Shown: positions 9,712-19,101 of the stretch, piece after piece
Layout of the letters: each line of letters starts with the position of its first letter
Position numbering within the stretch: the first letter of the stretch is position 1
Assembly: GCF_008370255.1 (NCBI RefSeq)
Contig: NZ_SEUI01000004.1
Location: forward strand, 232,258-296,257
DNA from: Pseudoalteromonas sp. FUC4
GTDB lineage: Bacteria > Pseudomonadota > Gammaproteobacteria > Enterobacterales > Alteromonadaceae
DNA: 64,000 bases
Reading direction: 5' to 3'
Program-made: the position numbers and the translations under genes
The notes under the pieces: generated by a model
What the model was told of the DNA's origin: nothing
What the model saw: the letters and a program-made list of their open reading frames with translations, nothing else
Databases searched by the model: none

Positions 9712-10092
9712 TTACTGCGTGATCATACCTAAAGCGGTCTCACCAATGCCCACTAACTTATCATTTTTAAATACAAGTGGCGTACATTCATCTTTTGTTG
9801 TTTTTGAATCTGAATGCTTGCTATGCGTTACATAAAAAAGTACTTGGTATACATCGTCATCTTTTTTTAATAGCTCTGTAAAATTAGGCGTTTTTAATTG
9901 CGTTAAAACAGATTGGTAGCTGCTATCCATTTTTAGCTCTGATATAACTTCACGATTATTTTTATGTCGTGCTTGCCAGCTTGATGAATTTTTCCCTGCC
10001 CAATGAGTCTCAGCTTCACCATCTGATACGGCAATAACACAGCCTGTTAAAAATGGAGCGATTAAAGCGGCTGCTAAAAGTGATTTTTTCAT
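9712..10092 (-). CDS. DUF3192-family lipoprotein
   Basis: 126-residue lipoprotein of unknown function. The N-terminus MKKSLLAAALIAPFLTGC is a clear lipoprotein signal with lipobox LTGC and lipidated Cys18; the next residue, Val, does not suggest inner-membrane retention by the Asp+2 rule. The body resembles the DUF3192 family of gammaproteobacteria, with a SmpA/BamE-like feel (short alpha/beta domain with a conserved 'YQVLFYVTH' strand and a C-terminal 'TPLVFKNDKLVG' strand pair). It is monocistronic, with an about 185-bp A/T-rich leader region separating it from the preceding gene. Confidence 0.8.
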   Translation of the reverse strand: MKKSLLAAALIAPFLTGCVIAVSDGEAETHWAGKNSSSWQARHKNNREVISELKMDSSYQSVLTQLKTPNFTELLKKDDDVYQVLFYVTHSKHSDSKTTKDECTPLVFKNDKLVGIGETALGMITQ

Positions 10093-10238
10093 TTTTATTT
10101 ACCTTAATAATATTTTTAATTGGTTATTAACAGTATTAAAGCAAAGAGTAGACCATACTGATAAGTTTTTATGAATCAGCTTGTTAAGTGAGTTAAGCTG
10201 TTTTTATGTAATAAAATATTAAATATATTAGTAAAAAC

Positions 10239-10279
10239 AGCCATTTTTTAGCTTATTTGATTACTACAATAAAATGGCT
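10239..10279 (-). terminator. Possible terminator of the hydroxyacid dehydrogenase gene
   Basis: Perfect arms AGCCATTTT (10239-10247) and AAAATGGCT (10271-10279) with a 23-nt loop begin within the stop codon of the dehydrogenase and are followed on the minus strand by GTTTTTAC. The loop is long, so the assignment is tentative. Confidence 0.4.
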
Positions 10280-11222
10280 AAACCAAGCGGTTGCGTAATT
10301 CACCTTTAGTAAATGCCGCAATGTTTAAATTTACTTCATTAATTAAGCGCACAATAGATTCAGTACTTGCCCATGCAATATGTGGAGTAAGTAATAAGTT
10401 ATTGCCTTTGTAATTAGCTAGCGGGTTTGAAAGCTCTGCAGGTTCTTTAGTGAGTACATCAACACCGGCTCCTGCAATTAAGTTTTGCTCAAGTGCTGTT
10501 GCTAAGTCGGCTTCGTTAATAATACCACCACGTGCAGTGTTAATAATTATAGCGTTTGGCTTCATCATTTTAAGCTCATTAAGTGCTATTAGATCGCGTG
10601 TTTCATCTGTTAGCGGGCAGTGTACACTGATTATATCGGCTGTTTTAATAACGTCTTCAAAAGGCGTACGATCATCGCGACAAGCAACTCCTTTACGCTC
10701 TGCAACAATAACATTAGCGCCAAATGCCTCAGCCACTTTAGCAACGCCTTTGCCTAATGTACCGCCACCTATAATGGCAAATGTTTTACCTTGTAAATCA
10801 TTAAAGCTGTAATCGAGTATGCAAAACATTTCGCTTTTTTGCCACGCGCCTTGCTGGCAATCTGCCTGATAGCGATGTGTATTACCCAGTAAGTTAGTAA
10901 TTAAAGAAAACGTATGTTGAACAACAGAAGGTGTTGAATAGCCAGCTACATTAGTAACGGCAATACCAAATTCTTTAGCGGCTTCTAGATCAACATTATT
11001 AGTACCAGTTGCACTTACACAAATTAATTTAAGCTGTGATAGTTGGCTAATAGTGTCGCGATTTAAAACCGCTTTATTAGTGATTAATACATCTGCGCCT
11101 TGGCAATGTTCAATAACTTGCTTTGGGCTAGTAAGTTCATAAGTCGTTAATTTACCAAGCTGTTCAATACAAGTAAGAGACGTTTTAGCTAACGTAGCGT
11201 TATCGAGAATAGTAATGTTCAT
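10278..11222 (-). CDS. D-isomer specific 2-hydroxyacid dehydrogenase
   Basis: NAD-dependent dehydrogenase of the D-2-hydroxyacid family (hydroxypyruvate/glycerate dehydrogenase-like), 314 residues from the chosen start. Visible motifs are the Rossmann loop IIGGGTLGKGVAKV, the conserved Arg in NTARGG, the Glu region and the catalytic His in LTPHIAWAS. The frame runs 48 codons further upstream, but that segment is hydrophobic and unlike the family; the ATG at 11222 gives MNITILDN, the expected N-terminus, and has AGGG 6-9 nt upstream. The true substrate cannot be told from sequence alone. Confidence 0.88.
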   Translation of the reverse strand: MNITILDNATLAKTSLTCIEQLGKLTTYELTSPKQVIEHCQGADVLITNKAVLNRDTISQLSQLKLICVSATGTNNVDLEAAKEFGIAVTNVAGYSTPSVVQHTFSLITNLLGNTHRYQADCQQGAWQKSEMFCILDYSFNDLQGKTFAIIGGGTLGKGVAKVAEAFGANVIVAERKGVACRDDRTPFEDVIKTADIISVHCPLTDETRDLIALNELKMMKPNAIIINTARGGIINEADLATALEQNLIAGAGVDVLTKEPAELSNPLANYKGNNLLLTPHIAWASTESIVRLINEVNLNIAAFTKGELRNRLV

Positions 11223-11634
11223 TATGAGCCCTAAAATAAGTGGATCTAAAAGAGTTAAAATCGTAAAAAGAGGCCTACGATCCAGCAAAAATCTAAAATA
11301 TGGGCTTAAGGTACTACGAAAGAAAGGCTTTGTTAATGGTATTACTACCAAATGATTAGAGGGCATGTAATTAAAGGGTTTAGTATTAGTGGTCTGCCCA
11401 CTAGCTGATTAAGAACATGGTATTTTGATCAACTGATCAGTTTTTTGCACTTTTAAGCAAGCTCATGGTCATAGAAGCTAATTAAACTCGGCTGTAAATA
11501 GATTTTTTAGCGAGTTGCTAAAAATAAAAATCGTTTTTTGATTATTTCGCATTTTAGATTGGCTGAGTTATAATCGGATATAGACATAAACGGTGCGCTT
11601 TGGCGTGCCGTTTTTTAACATTGTAGATGTAGTA
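11223..11634. other. Divergent intergenic region with palindromes
   Basis: 412 bp between two divergent genes. It holds a perfect 6-bp-arm palindrome TAGTGG/CCACTA (11387-11403), a pair of TGATCA palindromes 2 bp apart (11426-11439), and a TGGTA/TACCA inverted repeat around 11337-11350. The plus-strand promoter is listed separately. These may be regulator sites; no regulator gene is adjacent. Confidence 0.4.
11546..11574 (+). promoter_or_regulatory. Probable promoter of the acyltransferase gene
   Basis: A consensus -10 TATAAT (11569-11574) is preceded at 17 nt by TTCGCA (11546-11551), a 4 of 6 match to the -35 consensus. The implied transcript starts near 11581, about 55 nt before the ATG. 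Confidence 0.55.
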
Positions 11635-12768
11635 ATGAGTGAATTAGAAGATAAATACGCAGATATACGCCCATACAACGACGACGAAGTTGCGGCGTCG
11701 CTTACTCGTTTAATTAACGATAATGCGTTTATTGATGTAATAGCAAAGTATAATTTACCGCGCTTCTTATCGGCAGTGCCTTTTATTGCACGCCCATTAG
11801 TAAGAAGTCAGTTACGTAAAAAGTGGGGCAAAGTAAGCACCGTTGAAGACGTACAAAACGAAGTGGCGCAATACTTAGATAAATTAGTAAAACGCACCAC
11901 GTCAAAAGTAACCTTTTCTGGGTTAGATCAGTTAGACCCAAACCAAGCTTATTTATTTATTTCAAACCACAGAGATATAGTGCTCGATCCTGCATTAGTT
12001 AACTGGGGTTTATATCAACATAAAATGAAAACAGTGCGTATTGCTATTGGCGATAATTTATTGCAAATACCTTACATTACTGAGCTTATGCGTTTAAACA
12101 AAAGCTTTATTGTTAAACGCTCAGCAAAAGCGCCAAAAGAAATGCTCAAAGCGCTCACCCAGCTTTCATCTTATATTTACGACTCTTTAGTTGGCGGTAA
12201 TTCTATTTGGATTGCGCAAAAAGAAGGGCGTGCAAAAGATGGCTTTGATCAAACTGATCCGGCACTTTTAAAAATGCTGCAACTAAATGGTCGTAAGCAA
12301 AAGAAAGAGTTTGGTGAATATATTAAAGAGCTTAAAATTGTTCCTGTGTCTATTTCGTATCAATATGAGCCGTGTGCAATCGCTAAAGCAAAAGAGCTTT
12401 ATCATAAGCAACACCATGGTGAATATATAAAATCAGCAGGTGAAGACATTGCAAGTATTGTTGAAGGCTTTAGCACCGCGAAAGGGCATGTACATTTAGC
12501 ATTTGGGCAACCAATAGAAGAGCAATGCGATAGCGCAGAAGAGCTTGCTAAAACAATTGATCAGCAAATAGTGGATTCATTTTACTTACACCCAGGTAAC
12601 TATATTGCTGGTGGCTGTAAAAAGGCGGTTATTGACTCTCCAGATACCGCTAAGTTTGAGCAGCGTTTAGCACTGGTACCAGAGGAGTTAAAACCGTTAG
12701 TACTGGCTATGTACGCTAAACCGTTTCATCGTAAAACAGAGATAAATACGAATAGCTGCGAGCATTAA
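11635..12768 (+). CDS. PlsC-like glycerophosphate/lipid acyltransferase
   Basis: 377-residue membrane-associated acyltransferase. The PlsC/LPLAT core shows the catalytic SNHRDIVLDPALVN (HxxxxD) at about residue 120, a second block SFIVKRSAKAP and a third block IAQKEGRAKDG, where EGR replaces the usual EGTR. A long N-terminal segment before the acyltransferase core sets it apart from true PlsC (a separate plsC lies at 52155-52868), so it is probably a phospholipid-remodelling or unassigned paralogue. A GTG at 11593 would extend the frame by 14 codons, but the ATG at 11635 (MSELEDKYADIRP) looks like the natural start. It ends at a strong terminator. Confidence 0.85.
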   Translation: MSELEDKYADIRPYNDDEVAASLTRLINDNAFIDVIAKYNLPRFLSAVPFIARPLVRSQLRKKWGKVSTVEDVQNEVAQYLDKLVKRTTSKVTFSGLDQLDPNQAYLFISNHRDIVLDPALVNWGLYQHKMKTVRIAIGDNLLQIPYITELMRLNKSFIVKRSAKAPKEMLKALTQLSSYIYDSLVGGNSIWIAQKEGRAKDGFDQTDPALLKMLQLNGRKQKKEFGEYIKELKIVPVSISYQYEPCAIAKAKELYHKQHHGEYIKSAGEDIASIVEGFSTAKGHVHLAFGQPIEEQCDSAEELAKTIDQQIVDSFYLHPGNYIAGGCKKAVIDSPDTAKFEQRLALVPEELKPLVLAMYAKPFHRKTEINTNSCEH

Positions 12769-12796
12769 TACTCTTAGCTTAATAGCCTTAAAAGTA

Positions 12797-12825
12797 AGCA
12801 GCAATTAAATTGCTGCTTTTTTTTT
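12797..12825 (+). terminator. Intrinsic terminator
   Basis: AGCAGCAATT / AATTGCTGCT arms (12797-12806, 12808-12817) with a one-base spacer followed by nine T's, directly after the acyltransferase gene. Confidence 0.9.
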
Positions 12826-12876
12826 GCTCAAAAATGACGCTATACTAAGCACCTCTAATTAAACGGTGCTAATGCT

Positions 12877-13122
12877 ATGCAACAAATTGAAATATTTGAT
12901 ATTCCAAGCCCTTGCAAAAGTATTTGTTTAGTTAATAACAGAGGATATTGTAAGGGGTGTTATCGCAGTCGTGATGAGCGCTTTACATGGAACTCACTTA
13001 CTAACGCCCAAAAAAAGAAGGTGCTTAGTTTATGTCAGCAGCGTTATAAACGTTACCTACAAAAAAAGCAGCAAAGTGTAGTTCTAAATAAACAGGCGCA
13101 GCAGCAAGGATTCGACTTTTAA
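12877..13122 (+). CDS. DUF1289 family Cys-rich protein
   Basis: 81 residues with the DUF1289 cysteine pattern: PCKSIC followed by YCKGC (residues about 12-31), then the 'RSRDERFTW' helix. The four clustered cysteines suggest a metal or Fe-S site, though none has been shown. Function unknown. Its stop codon shares a palindromic TTAA with the convergent substrate-binding protein gene, a 4-nt overlap. Confidence 0.85.
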   Translation: MQQIEIFDIPSPCKSICLVNNRGYCKGCYRSRDERFTWNSLTNAQKKKVLSLCQQRYKRYLQKKQQSVVLNKQAQQQGFDF

Positions 13123-13817
13123 AAGCTCAACCCATACTTGGCTCTTAGTGCGTATACGGTACCGTTGTCAGTTAGGTTAATTAATGACATTTTAAGTTTT
13201 TCTACTAGGTTTTTATTACGTTTATTTAAATAATGATAAAGCGGATACGTACTCAACACTTCTTTTTCAAAGCAACCTTGGGGTGTAGGGAGATCGTTAT
13301 TTTGCATTATAAAGTTAATCATTAAAGCCCCTTGTACTTTTTTCTGGGCTAGTAAATTAAGCTGGGCATTCATACTTTTAACTTTAATAATATTTCCTGC
13401 AAATTGTGTACTTCCTAAATAATGCTCTTGGACAGGGTAGCCATCAACAATTGCGACACTATCGAGTTGTTCTAAACTGCGAGGTAAACAATTTTTATAT
13501 AATACTAAGTCAAACTTGAACAGTTCATAATCAACTCTAATTAAGTTCTCATAGTTTTCTTCAATGCTTGCGTCTCTCCCTAACTGCCCATCAAGTACGC
13601 CATTATTTGCAGCGAGCAAAGCATTTTGATGGTTAAAATCGATTATATTTATTTTAAAACCTATATCTGCGTATGCTAATTTTAAAAGCTCTAAGGCATA
13701 ATCAGCTTGAGGTGTGCTTTGCGGACGGTTAAAAGTAAGGTTGTATTGATGGCTAAAACAAGGTGCAATAAAAAATAAATTTACCAATAATAACAAGATA
13801 CTAAAACGTCTGTTCAT
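13119..13817 (-). CDS. Periplasmic substrate-binding-like protein (SBP_bac_3 type)
   Basis: 232 residues with a signal peptide (MNRRFSILLLLVNLFFIAPC, cleavage near residue 22-24) and a fold like the amino-acid-type periplasmic binding proteins: an opening strand YNLTFNRPQS, 'YADIGFKINIIDF', and a C-terminal 'LRAKYGL' helix. No ABC permease or ATPase gene is adjacent, so it is either an orphan binding protein or a sensor-like periplasmic protein of the kind common in Alteromonadales. A TTG four codons upstream is possible; the ATG at 13817 is preferred because it starts the signal peptide and has GGA about 8 nt upstream. Confidence 0.8.
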   Translation of the reverse strand: MNRRFSILLLLVNLFFIAPCFSHQYNLTFNRPQSTPQADYALELLKLAYADIGFKINIIDFNHQNALLAANNGVLDGQLGRDASIEENYENLIRVDYELFKFDLVLYKNCLPRSLEQLDSVAIVDGYPVQEHYLGSTQFAGNIIKVKSMNAQLNLLAQKKVQGALMINFIMQNNDLPTPQGCFEKEVLSTYPLYHYLNKRNKNLVEKLKMSLINLTDNGTVYALRAKYGLSF

Positions 13818-13937
13818 TATCGGTTCCAATTACTACAGAAATAAATAAAATAAGACGCGTATAATAACAAGTAGATTACCTCTTGCCCAGTTTAGAGAGG
13901 GGAATCAAATAATCTTAAAAACGAATGAGGAAGTATT

Positions 13938-14141
13938 GTGAGTTTTAATTTATGCCTATTACCACGTGAAGAAAAATATCAAATTCAGTTAGATTATGAA
14001 GCGTCTTTTTGGGCGTATCAAATTAAGCGTAACAAAAAAACGAGAGAGCAAGTTTACAGCACAATCCATAGCCGCCCAATGGCAGAGCAAATGGTCTTGA
14101 AACAAAAATTTGAACAGTATTTAGCGCTAATGCTTAGCTAA
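13938..14141 (+). CDS. Small DUF3283-like protein
   Basis: 67-residue charged helical protein beginning MSFNLCLLPREEKYQIQLDY, which resembles the DUF3283 family of Vibrio and relatives. No signal peptide or membrane segment. Function unknown. GAGGAAG lies just upstream of the start (start codon preceded by ATTGTG; the GTG/ATG choice is marginal). It is 14 nt from the following GNAT gene and probably co-transcribed with it. Confidence 0.65.
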   Translation: MSFNLCLLPREEKYQIQLDYEASFWAYQIKRNKKTREQVYSTIHSRPMAEQMVLKQKFEQYLALMLS

Positions 14142-14155
14142 ATATCGATATAAAA

Positions 14156-14557
14156 ATGTATAAAGTTGAAGTGTTAAATGAACTAAAAACCCCACTTGTG
14201 AATAAATTTTACAAAAAGCACAGCGTAAGAGGGCGTGCTAATAAACAGGATAAGGTATGGGTTACTTACTATAATAATGAAATAGTGGCAGCATGTAGAT
14301 TACAAGATAAAACAGCGTTTTTATTTTTATCTACCATGTTTGTTGCGCTGGAACATCGCGGTAAAGGGATTGCAAAACAATTGCTATCCACACTCTTGAA
14401 GTCCCAAAATAGAGAGATAAAGACCTTCGCATATGAAAACGTAGCTGATTTATATCGCGCTATTGGTTTTAACCAGGTGTTAACATATACTCTTGCTTTA
14501 CAAGTACTTTTTGATACTTACAAACATCGAAATATAGTCGCTCTAGAGTACCCATAA
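14156..14557 (+). CDS. GNAT family N-acetyltransferase
   Basis: 133-residue single-domain acetyltransferase. The acetyl-CoA binding motif A is visible as VALEHRGKGIAKQLL (Q/RxxGxG/A form, about residues 61-75), preceded by the 'VAACRLQD' strand and followed by 'NVADLYRAIGF', the usual motif B. Substrate unknown. It lies between the DUF3283-like gene and the large sensor, with 25 nt to the latter. Confidence 0.85.
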   Translation: MYKVEVLNELKTPLVNKFYKKHSVRGRANKQDKVWVTYYNNEIVAACRLQDKTAFLFLSTMFVALEHRGKGIAKQLLSTLLKSQNREIKTFAYENVADLYRAIGFNQVLTYTLALQVLFDTYKHRNIVALEYP

Positions 14558-14582
14558 TAATAAATAATAATATGGAATAAGC

Positions 14583-17500
14583 ATGAGTAAATGCGTTAAT
14601 GGGATAATTAGTTGCTTTGTAGTTTTAATAACTATTCTAAGTTGCCAAGTAGAGGCACAAGTAAAACGTTTATCTCCAAGCGAAGGTTTATCACAAAGCT
14701 ACGTTAATACTATGCTTATAGACACTAACGGTTACCTGTGGCTTTCGACTGAGGCCGGGCTCAATCGTTATGATGGCTATCAAGTTATTCCAATAAATGG
14801 ACCTAATGGTGAATTAGAAGAGGCGATCATCGATCGTATTTACCAAGACCCTCAAGGACATATTTGGATTGCCTCGTTACTTGCAGGCCTATTTAGGTAC
14901 GACCCCGTAACAGATTCATATCAGCAATTCCTTGAAAAACCTACCAGTGAAGAAGAAATTATCAATCAGTCTGTTTTTAGTATGGTGGCCGTTGATAAAA
15001 AAACGCTTTGGATTGGGCGAGGCCGCGATTTTGCAAAGCTTGATATCGCAACCGGAAAAATAACAACTATTTTTGAGCTGCCTGCTAAATATAAAAATAC
15101 CCTTGTGAGAAAGCTGTTTGCTTACAATGGTTATATATTTATAGGTACAAGCCATGGCGCATACGTATTTGATATTGCCACAGAGCAAGTTAGACCTCTA
15201 CAGCATTTAAAAGGTGAAGCTGAACATATTTACCAAAATAATGTTAAGTCGTTCGCATTAGGTGAAAATAAACAGTTGTTAGTCGGGGCGGTACAAGGCT
15301 TATACGAAGTTGATATTAGTAACTTATCAAAAATGTTTGAACGCCCAGATTTACCTTTTAAGAGTAAAGTATTACTAAGTGACCTAAATGTTTGGAGCAT
15401 AGTAAACGAACACGGAACAATAGATTTAGCTACCGACAAAGGCTTGTTTAAATTTGATTTAAACACCGGTGAGATGATTAAAAATACTCGAATAGCCCAA
15501 AGTAAGTACACACTTGCTGATACCAGCATTATTGATATGGCTAAAGATAAATCGGGTGGTACATGGGTTGCGACTAAAACTGATGGAGCGTTTTACTTAT
15601 CTCACGACAGTTATCATTTTAATAATGTCGATGGCACTTTGCTCGGTGGGGATGGTTTATCACATCACTCTATCTGGGGGATTACCGAATATAAAGACAA
15701 GCTTTGGCTTGCAACGCATAATGGTATTACCGAGGTTGATTTAAAAACAAACATTGGTAAAGCTTATTTAAAAGACTACAAAGTTGACTTACTCACCACT
15801 GAGTTTACCGTATATGAAATAATGCCCTATAAAGATAATTTATGGCTTTATACAAACCGTGGTTTATTTATTTTTGACCCTGTAACGCATCAAGTGAGCG
15901 AACCTAAAGTACATAACCCTGCTAATCAAGAGCTGATTACTGGTAGGGTGCATGGCGTTACACTAATGCCAAATGGCGATCTATACTTTGTACACTCAGA
16001 TCATGGGGTATTTATATACAATATAGATTCACAGGTAGTAACGCGTTTGGGTGGTCAGTTTGAACAATTTGAACCCTTTTTAGCTCATGGCTTTTTACCC
16101 GCGTTGAGTAATAAGCCAGACTCGCCACTATTTTTTAATGCTGGAATTTTATATCAAGTAAACCCAAGTGATTTAGCACTTAAAATGATTTACAAAGTGC
16201 CAAAGCAGCATGAAAACGTAGCCATTAGCGTGCTTTCTTATTTAATAGATAACAACAATATATTGTGGATATCACTTTCTAATTTTGGATTGATAGGCCT
16301 TGACGCATCTACTTATCAATTAGTACATACAATCGATTTAGAGAAGAATAAATTAGGCACATTGCTTTACGATATGGTGCTAGATGATGATGGCATGATT
16401 TGGATGAGTAGCCATAAAGGCATTTGGCGATTAAACCCAGAAACACTTCATTTTCAACAATTTTCTACGTCAGAAGGACTACTCTCTGCTGAGTTTAATA
16501 GTAACGCCATGGCACAGCTTAAAGATGGCCATATTGCGTATGGTAGCTTAAAAGGTTTTACTTATTTTCACCCGATGGAAAACCAAAATTACCAATCACT
16601 TATTGATCACGTAAATATTACGCGAGTTGATTTAATGTCACGAGATTTATCGCTTGATTTAAAGCAGCCGCTCAACGAGGTTGTGTTAAACCATGATGAT
16701 ATAGGGCTTGAAGTGGCATTTTCTGCCATGGCATTTAGCAATCAAGAACGCATCATTTATGAGTATCAACTCGATAATGGACAAAAAAGTTATACTCGAA
16801 ATAACAACCGCGTATTGTTTCCAAAATTGAATCCAGGTAATTACCAATTAAAAGTTTGGGCTAAAGACCCCCTGACTGGAGAATATACCTCGCCTGCTAT
16901 TTTAAAAATAAAAGTAAAATATCCGCTTTGGCGTGCACCTTATTTTATGGCGCTTTACGCCATGCTGTTTATTGGCTTTGTTGCTATGTGGGTTATGCGC
17001 CGTAATAAAATTCAGCGTATTTTGTTGGCAGCAAATAAAGAAAGTAAAGAAAGCGAAGCGCGTTTAAAACTAGCGCTTGAAGGCAGCGAATCGGGTGTAT
17101 GGGATTGGGAATCAAGCAATCCAAGTATTTACCAACCTCGCTTAGCGAGTGAGCTAGGCTACGAAAATGAAACCGTGAGCCTTGATGAATATTTATCTAA
17201 AATTCATCCTCAAGATAAACAATTATTTCGCTTAGAGTGGCTTGAATTTTTATCTACCGATAAAGGTTACTTTAATTGTACTTATCGCCTGCGTCATGCA
17301 AAAGGCTATTGGCGCTGGTATAAGGATTTTGGAAAAGTAGTTGAGTGGGATGATAAAACACCACAAAAAGTGGCGGGTACGTATACAAATATGACCCGTG
17401 AAATGGTGTTTGAAGAGCATGCTTTACTATTTACAGCAGCGTTTGAGCAAACGCGTGATTGGGTGTTTATACTCGATAAAAATTTAAATATTCGGGCTTC

Positions 17501-19085
17501 TAATAAATCACTACAAACCGCCTTTAACTTCTCCGCAGAGTCGTTATCTAGCCGGACTTTAAATTTAGGTATATCGCGCAGCAATCGTTTTGATTATTTA
17601 CGCATTATGCAAAAGCTATCTGTTGGAGAGCACTTTTCGTGTGAAGACAGTGTGGTTTTAGCTAATGGTGAGTCGCGTCATGTACTTGTGAAAATAAGTG
17701 CAGTAGCCGATAACGAGCAGCGCCTTAATAGTTATGTGATTATTTTAACCGATATAAACGCACAAAAATCAGCTGAAAACGAGCTGCACTTACTGGCCAA
17801 CTACGACGCCTTAACTGGGCTGCCAAATCGTACATTATTTAATGACCGGGTTGAACACGCCCTAGAACAAGCAAAACTGCATGGATGCAAAGTGGCTTTG
17901 TTACACATCAATATTAAACGTTTTAAATACTTTAATGATTCTTTAGGGCACGAAGCGGCTGATGAGCTAATTAAAGAAGTTGCTGAGCGCTTAAAGTGTT
18001 CTTTGCGACCATCGGATAGTGTTGCGCGATTTGGTGGCGATGAGTTTGTTGTGCTAGTAGAAGATATTCATCAGATAGAGCAAGTACTTATAATATGCAC
18101 TAAGTTAATGGATTGCGTGAATCAAAATATTACGATTAATGGCCAAGTTGTAAACGTTAATTTAAGTATTGGTGTGTCGATATCGCCAGATGACGCAGAG
18201 CAAGGCCCTGCACTTTTAAAAGCTGCGAGCATAGCGTTATATCATGCAAAAGACTCTTTAGAGGGGCGTTATCAGTTTTATAAGCAAGAGATGAATCAGC
18301 ATGTTCAAAGAGCGCTGCATCTTGAATCTCAGCTTACTAGAGCGTATCAAGAAGAAGAGTTTTGTAATTATTATCAGCCCATTATTAATGCTAAGAGCCA
18401 AAAAACAGAAGGCTTTGAAGTACTGCTGCGTTGGCCCGAAAATAAACTAGTACAAACTCAAGAGTTTTCGATGGCAGCAGAGGGAATAGGCTTAATTACA
18501 AAAATTATGCTGCAGACCTTTGCGCGCGCTTTATTGGAGTTAAAAGAGTGGCGAAAAGCCTCACCTAACCTGTATTTATCTATTAACTTATCAGCACTAG
18601 ATTTTGAGTTTAAAGACCTTGTTCCTGAAATTAGAAGAGCGTTAAGTAAAGCGGGTGTATCGTCTGAGGCAATTGTTTTTGAAATAACCGAATCAATATT
18701 AATGCGTGATTCAAAAGAAGCGCTGCATAGCATGGATCAACTTAAAAAGTTGGGTTGTAGATTGTACATGGATGATTTTGGTACAGGTTACGCATCACTT
18801 ACGTATTTAAAACGTTTTCCTATTGATGTACTAAAAATAGATAGAAGCTTTGTACAAGACATAGGCATAGATTCTGACGATGAAGCTATTATCCAATCAA
18901 CACTTGCCCTTGCTGATAGTTTAGGTAAAGAGTGTGTTGCGGAAGGCGTAGAAAGCTCGCATCAACTTGCTTTTCTAAAGGCGAGAGGGTGCAAGCATTT
19001 CCAAGGGTATTTATTTAGTAAACCGGTACCTAATACCGACGTACTCGCGCTTATTAATCGCGATTGGAGTGACATATTCAATTGA
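14583..19085 (+). CDS. Propeller-PAS-GGDEF-EAL sensor protein
   Basis: 1500-residue c-di-GMP signalling protein. Signal peptide (about 1-25), two periplasmic seven-bladed-type Reg_prop repeat arrays (about 30-690, repeated 'GLS/GLxxYDG…G.LWIAS' blades), a Y_Y_Y domain (about 700-785), one membrane helix (about 792-812), two PAS domains (about 830-1080), GGDEF (about 1088-1250) and EAL (about 1260-1495). GGDEF itself (1151-1155) and the RPSD inhibitory site (1142-1145) are intact, but the metal-binding DxD position reads N1110-I-K1112, so cyclase activity is doubtful. In the EAL domain the signature is EVL (1279-1281), with the rest intact (NLS, ITES, DDFGTGYASL, KIDRSF, AEGVES). A phosphodiesterase controlled by a GTP-binding degenerate GGDEF is the likeliest reading; this is inference. 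Confidence 0.92.
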   Translation: MSKCVNGIISCFVVLITILSCQVEAQVKRLSPSEGLSQSYVNTMLIDTNGYLWLSTEAGLNRYDGYQVIPINGPNGELEEAIIDRIYQDPQGHIWIASLLAGLFRYDPVTDSYQQFLEKPTSEEEIINQSVFSMVAVDKKTLWIGRGRDFAKLDIATGKITTIFELPAKYKNTLVRKLFAYNGYIFIGTSHGAYVFDIATEQVRPLQHLKGEAEHIYQNNVKSFALGENKQLLVGAVQGLYEVDISNLSKMFERPDLPFKSKVLLSDLNVWSIVNEHGTIDLATDKGLFKFDLNTGEMIKNTRIAQSKYTLADTSIIDMAKDKSGGTWVATKTDGAFYLSHDSYHFNNVDGTLLGGDGLSHHSIWGITEYKDKLWLATHNGITEVDLKTNIGKAYLKDYKVDLLTTEFTVYEIMPYKDNLWLYTNRGLFIFDPVTHQVSEPKVHNPANQELITGRVHGVTLMPNGDLYFVHSDHGVFIYNIDSQVVTRLGGQFEQFEPFLAHGFLPALSNKPDSPLFFNAGILYQVNPSDLALKMIYKVPKQHENVAISVLSYLIDNNNILWISLSNFGLIGLDASTYQLVHTIDLEKNKLGTLLYDMVLDDDGMIWMSSHKGIWRLNPETLHFQQFSTSEGLLSAEFNSNAMAQLKDGHIAYGSLKGFTYFHPMENQNYQSLIDHVNITRVDLMSRDLSLDLKQPLNEVVLNHDDIGLEVAFSAMAFSNQERIIYEYQLDNGQKSYTRNNNRVLFPKLNPGNYQLKVWAKDPLTGEYTSPAILKIKVKYPLWRAPYFMALYAMLFIGFVAMWVMRRNKIQRILLAANKESKESEARLKLALEGSESGVWDWESSNPSIYQPRLASELGYENETVSLDEYLSKIHPQDKQLFRLEWLEFLSTDKGYFNCTYRLRHAKGYWRWYKDFGKVVEWDDKTPQKVAGTYTNMTREMVFEEHALLFTAAFEQTRDWVFILDKNLNIRASNKSLQTAFNFSAESLSSRTLNLGISRSNRFDYLRIMQKLSVGEHFSCEDSVVLANGESRHVLVKISAVADNEQRLNSYVIILTDINAQKSAENELHLLANYDALTGLPNRTLFNDRVEHALEQAKLHGCKVALLHINIKRFKYFNDSLGHEAADELIKEVAERLKCSLRPSDSVARFGGDEFVVLVEDIHQIEQVLIICTKLMDCVNQNITINGQVVNVNLSIGVSISPDDAEQGPALLKAASIALYHAKDSLEGRYQFYKQEMNQHVQRALHLESQLTRAYQEEEFCNYYQPIINAKSQKTEGFEVLLRWPENKLVQTQEFSMAAEGIGLITKIMLQTFARALLELKEWRKASPNLYLSINLSALDFEFKDLVPEIRRALSKAGVSSEAIVFEITESILMRDSKEALHSMDQLKKLGCRLYMDDFGTGYASLTYLKRFPIDVLKIDRSFVQDIGIDSDDEAIIQSTLALADSLGKECVAEGVESSHQLAFLKARGCKHFQGYLFSKPVPNTDVLALINRDWSDIFN

Positions 19086-19101
19086 GAATAGTCGTACTGA
19101 T

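Noticed and set aside
11223..11366. 48-codon upstream extension of the hydroxyacid dehydrogenase frame
   Set aside because: The extension is hydrophobic and unlike the family's N-terminus, and the internal ATG at 11222 has an upstream AGGG; the extra codons are probably chance.
9712..14557. Possible genomic island of small genes
   Set aside because: No integrase, tRNA, repeat boundary or clear composition change; the gene types are common core/accessory genes of Alteromonadales.
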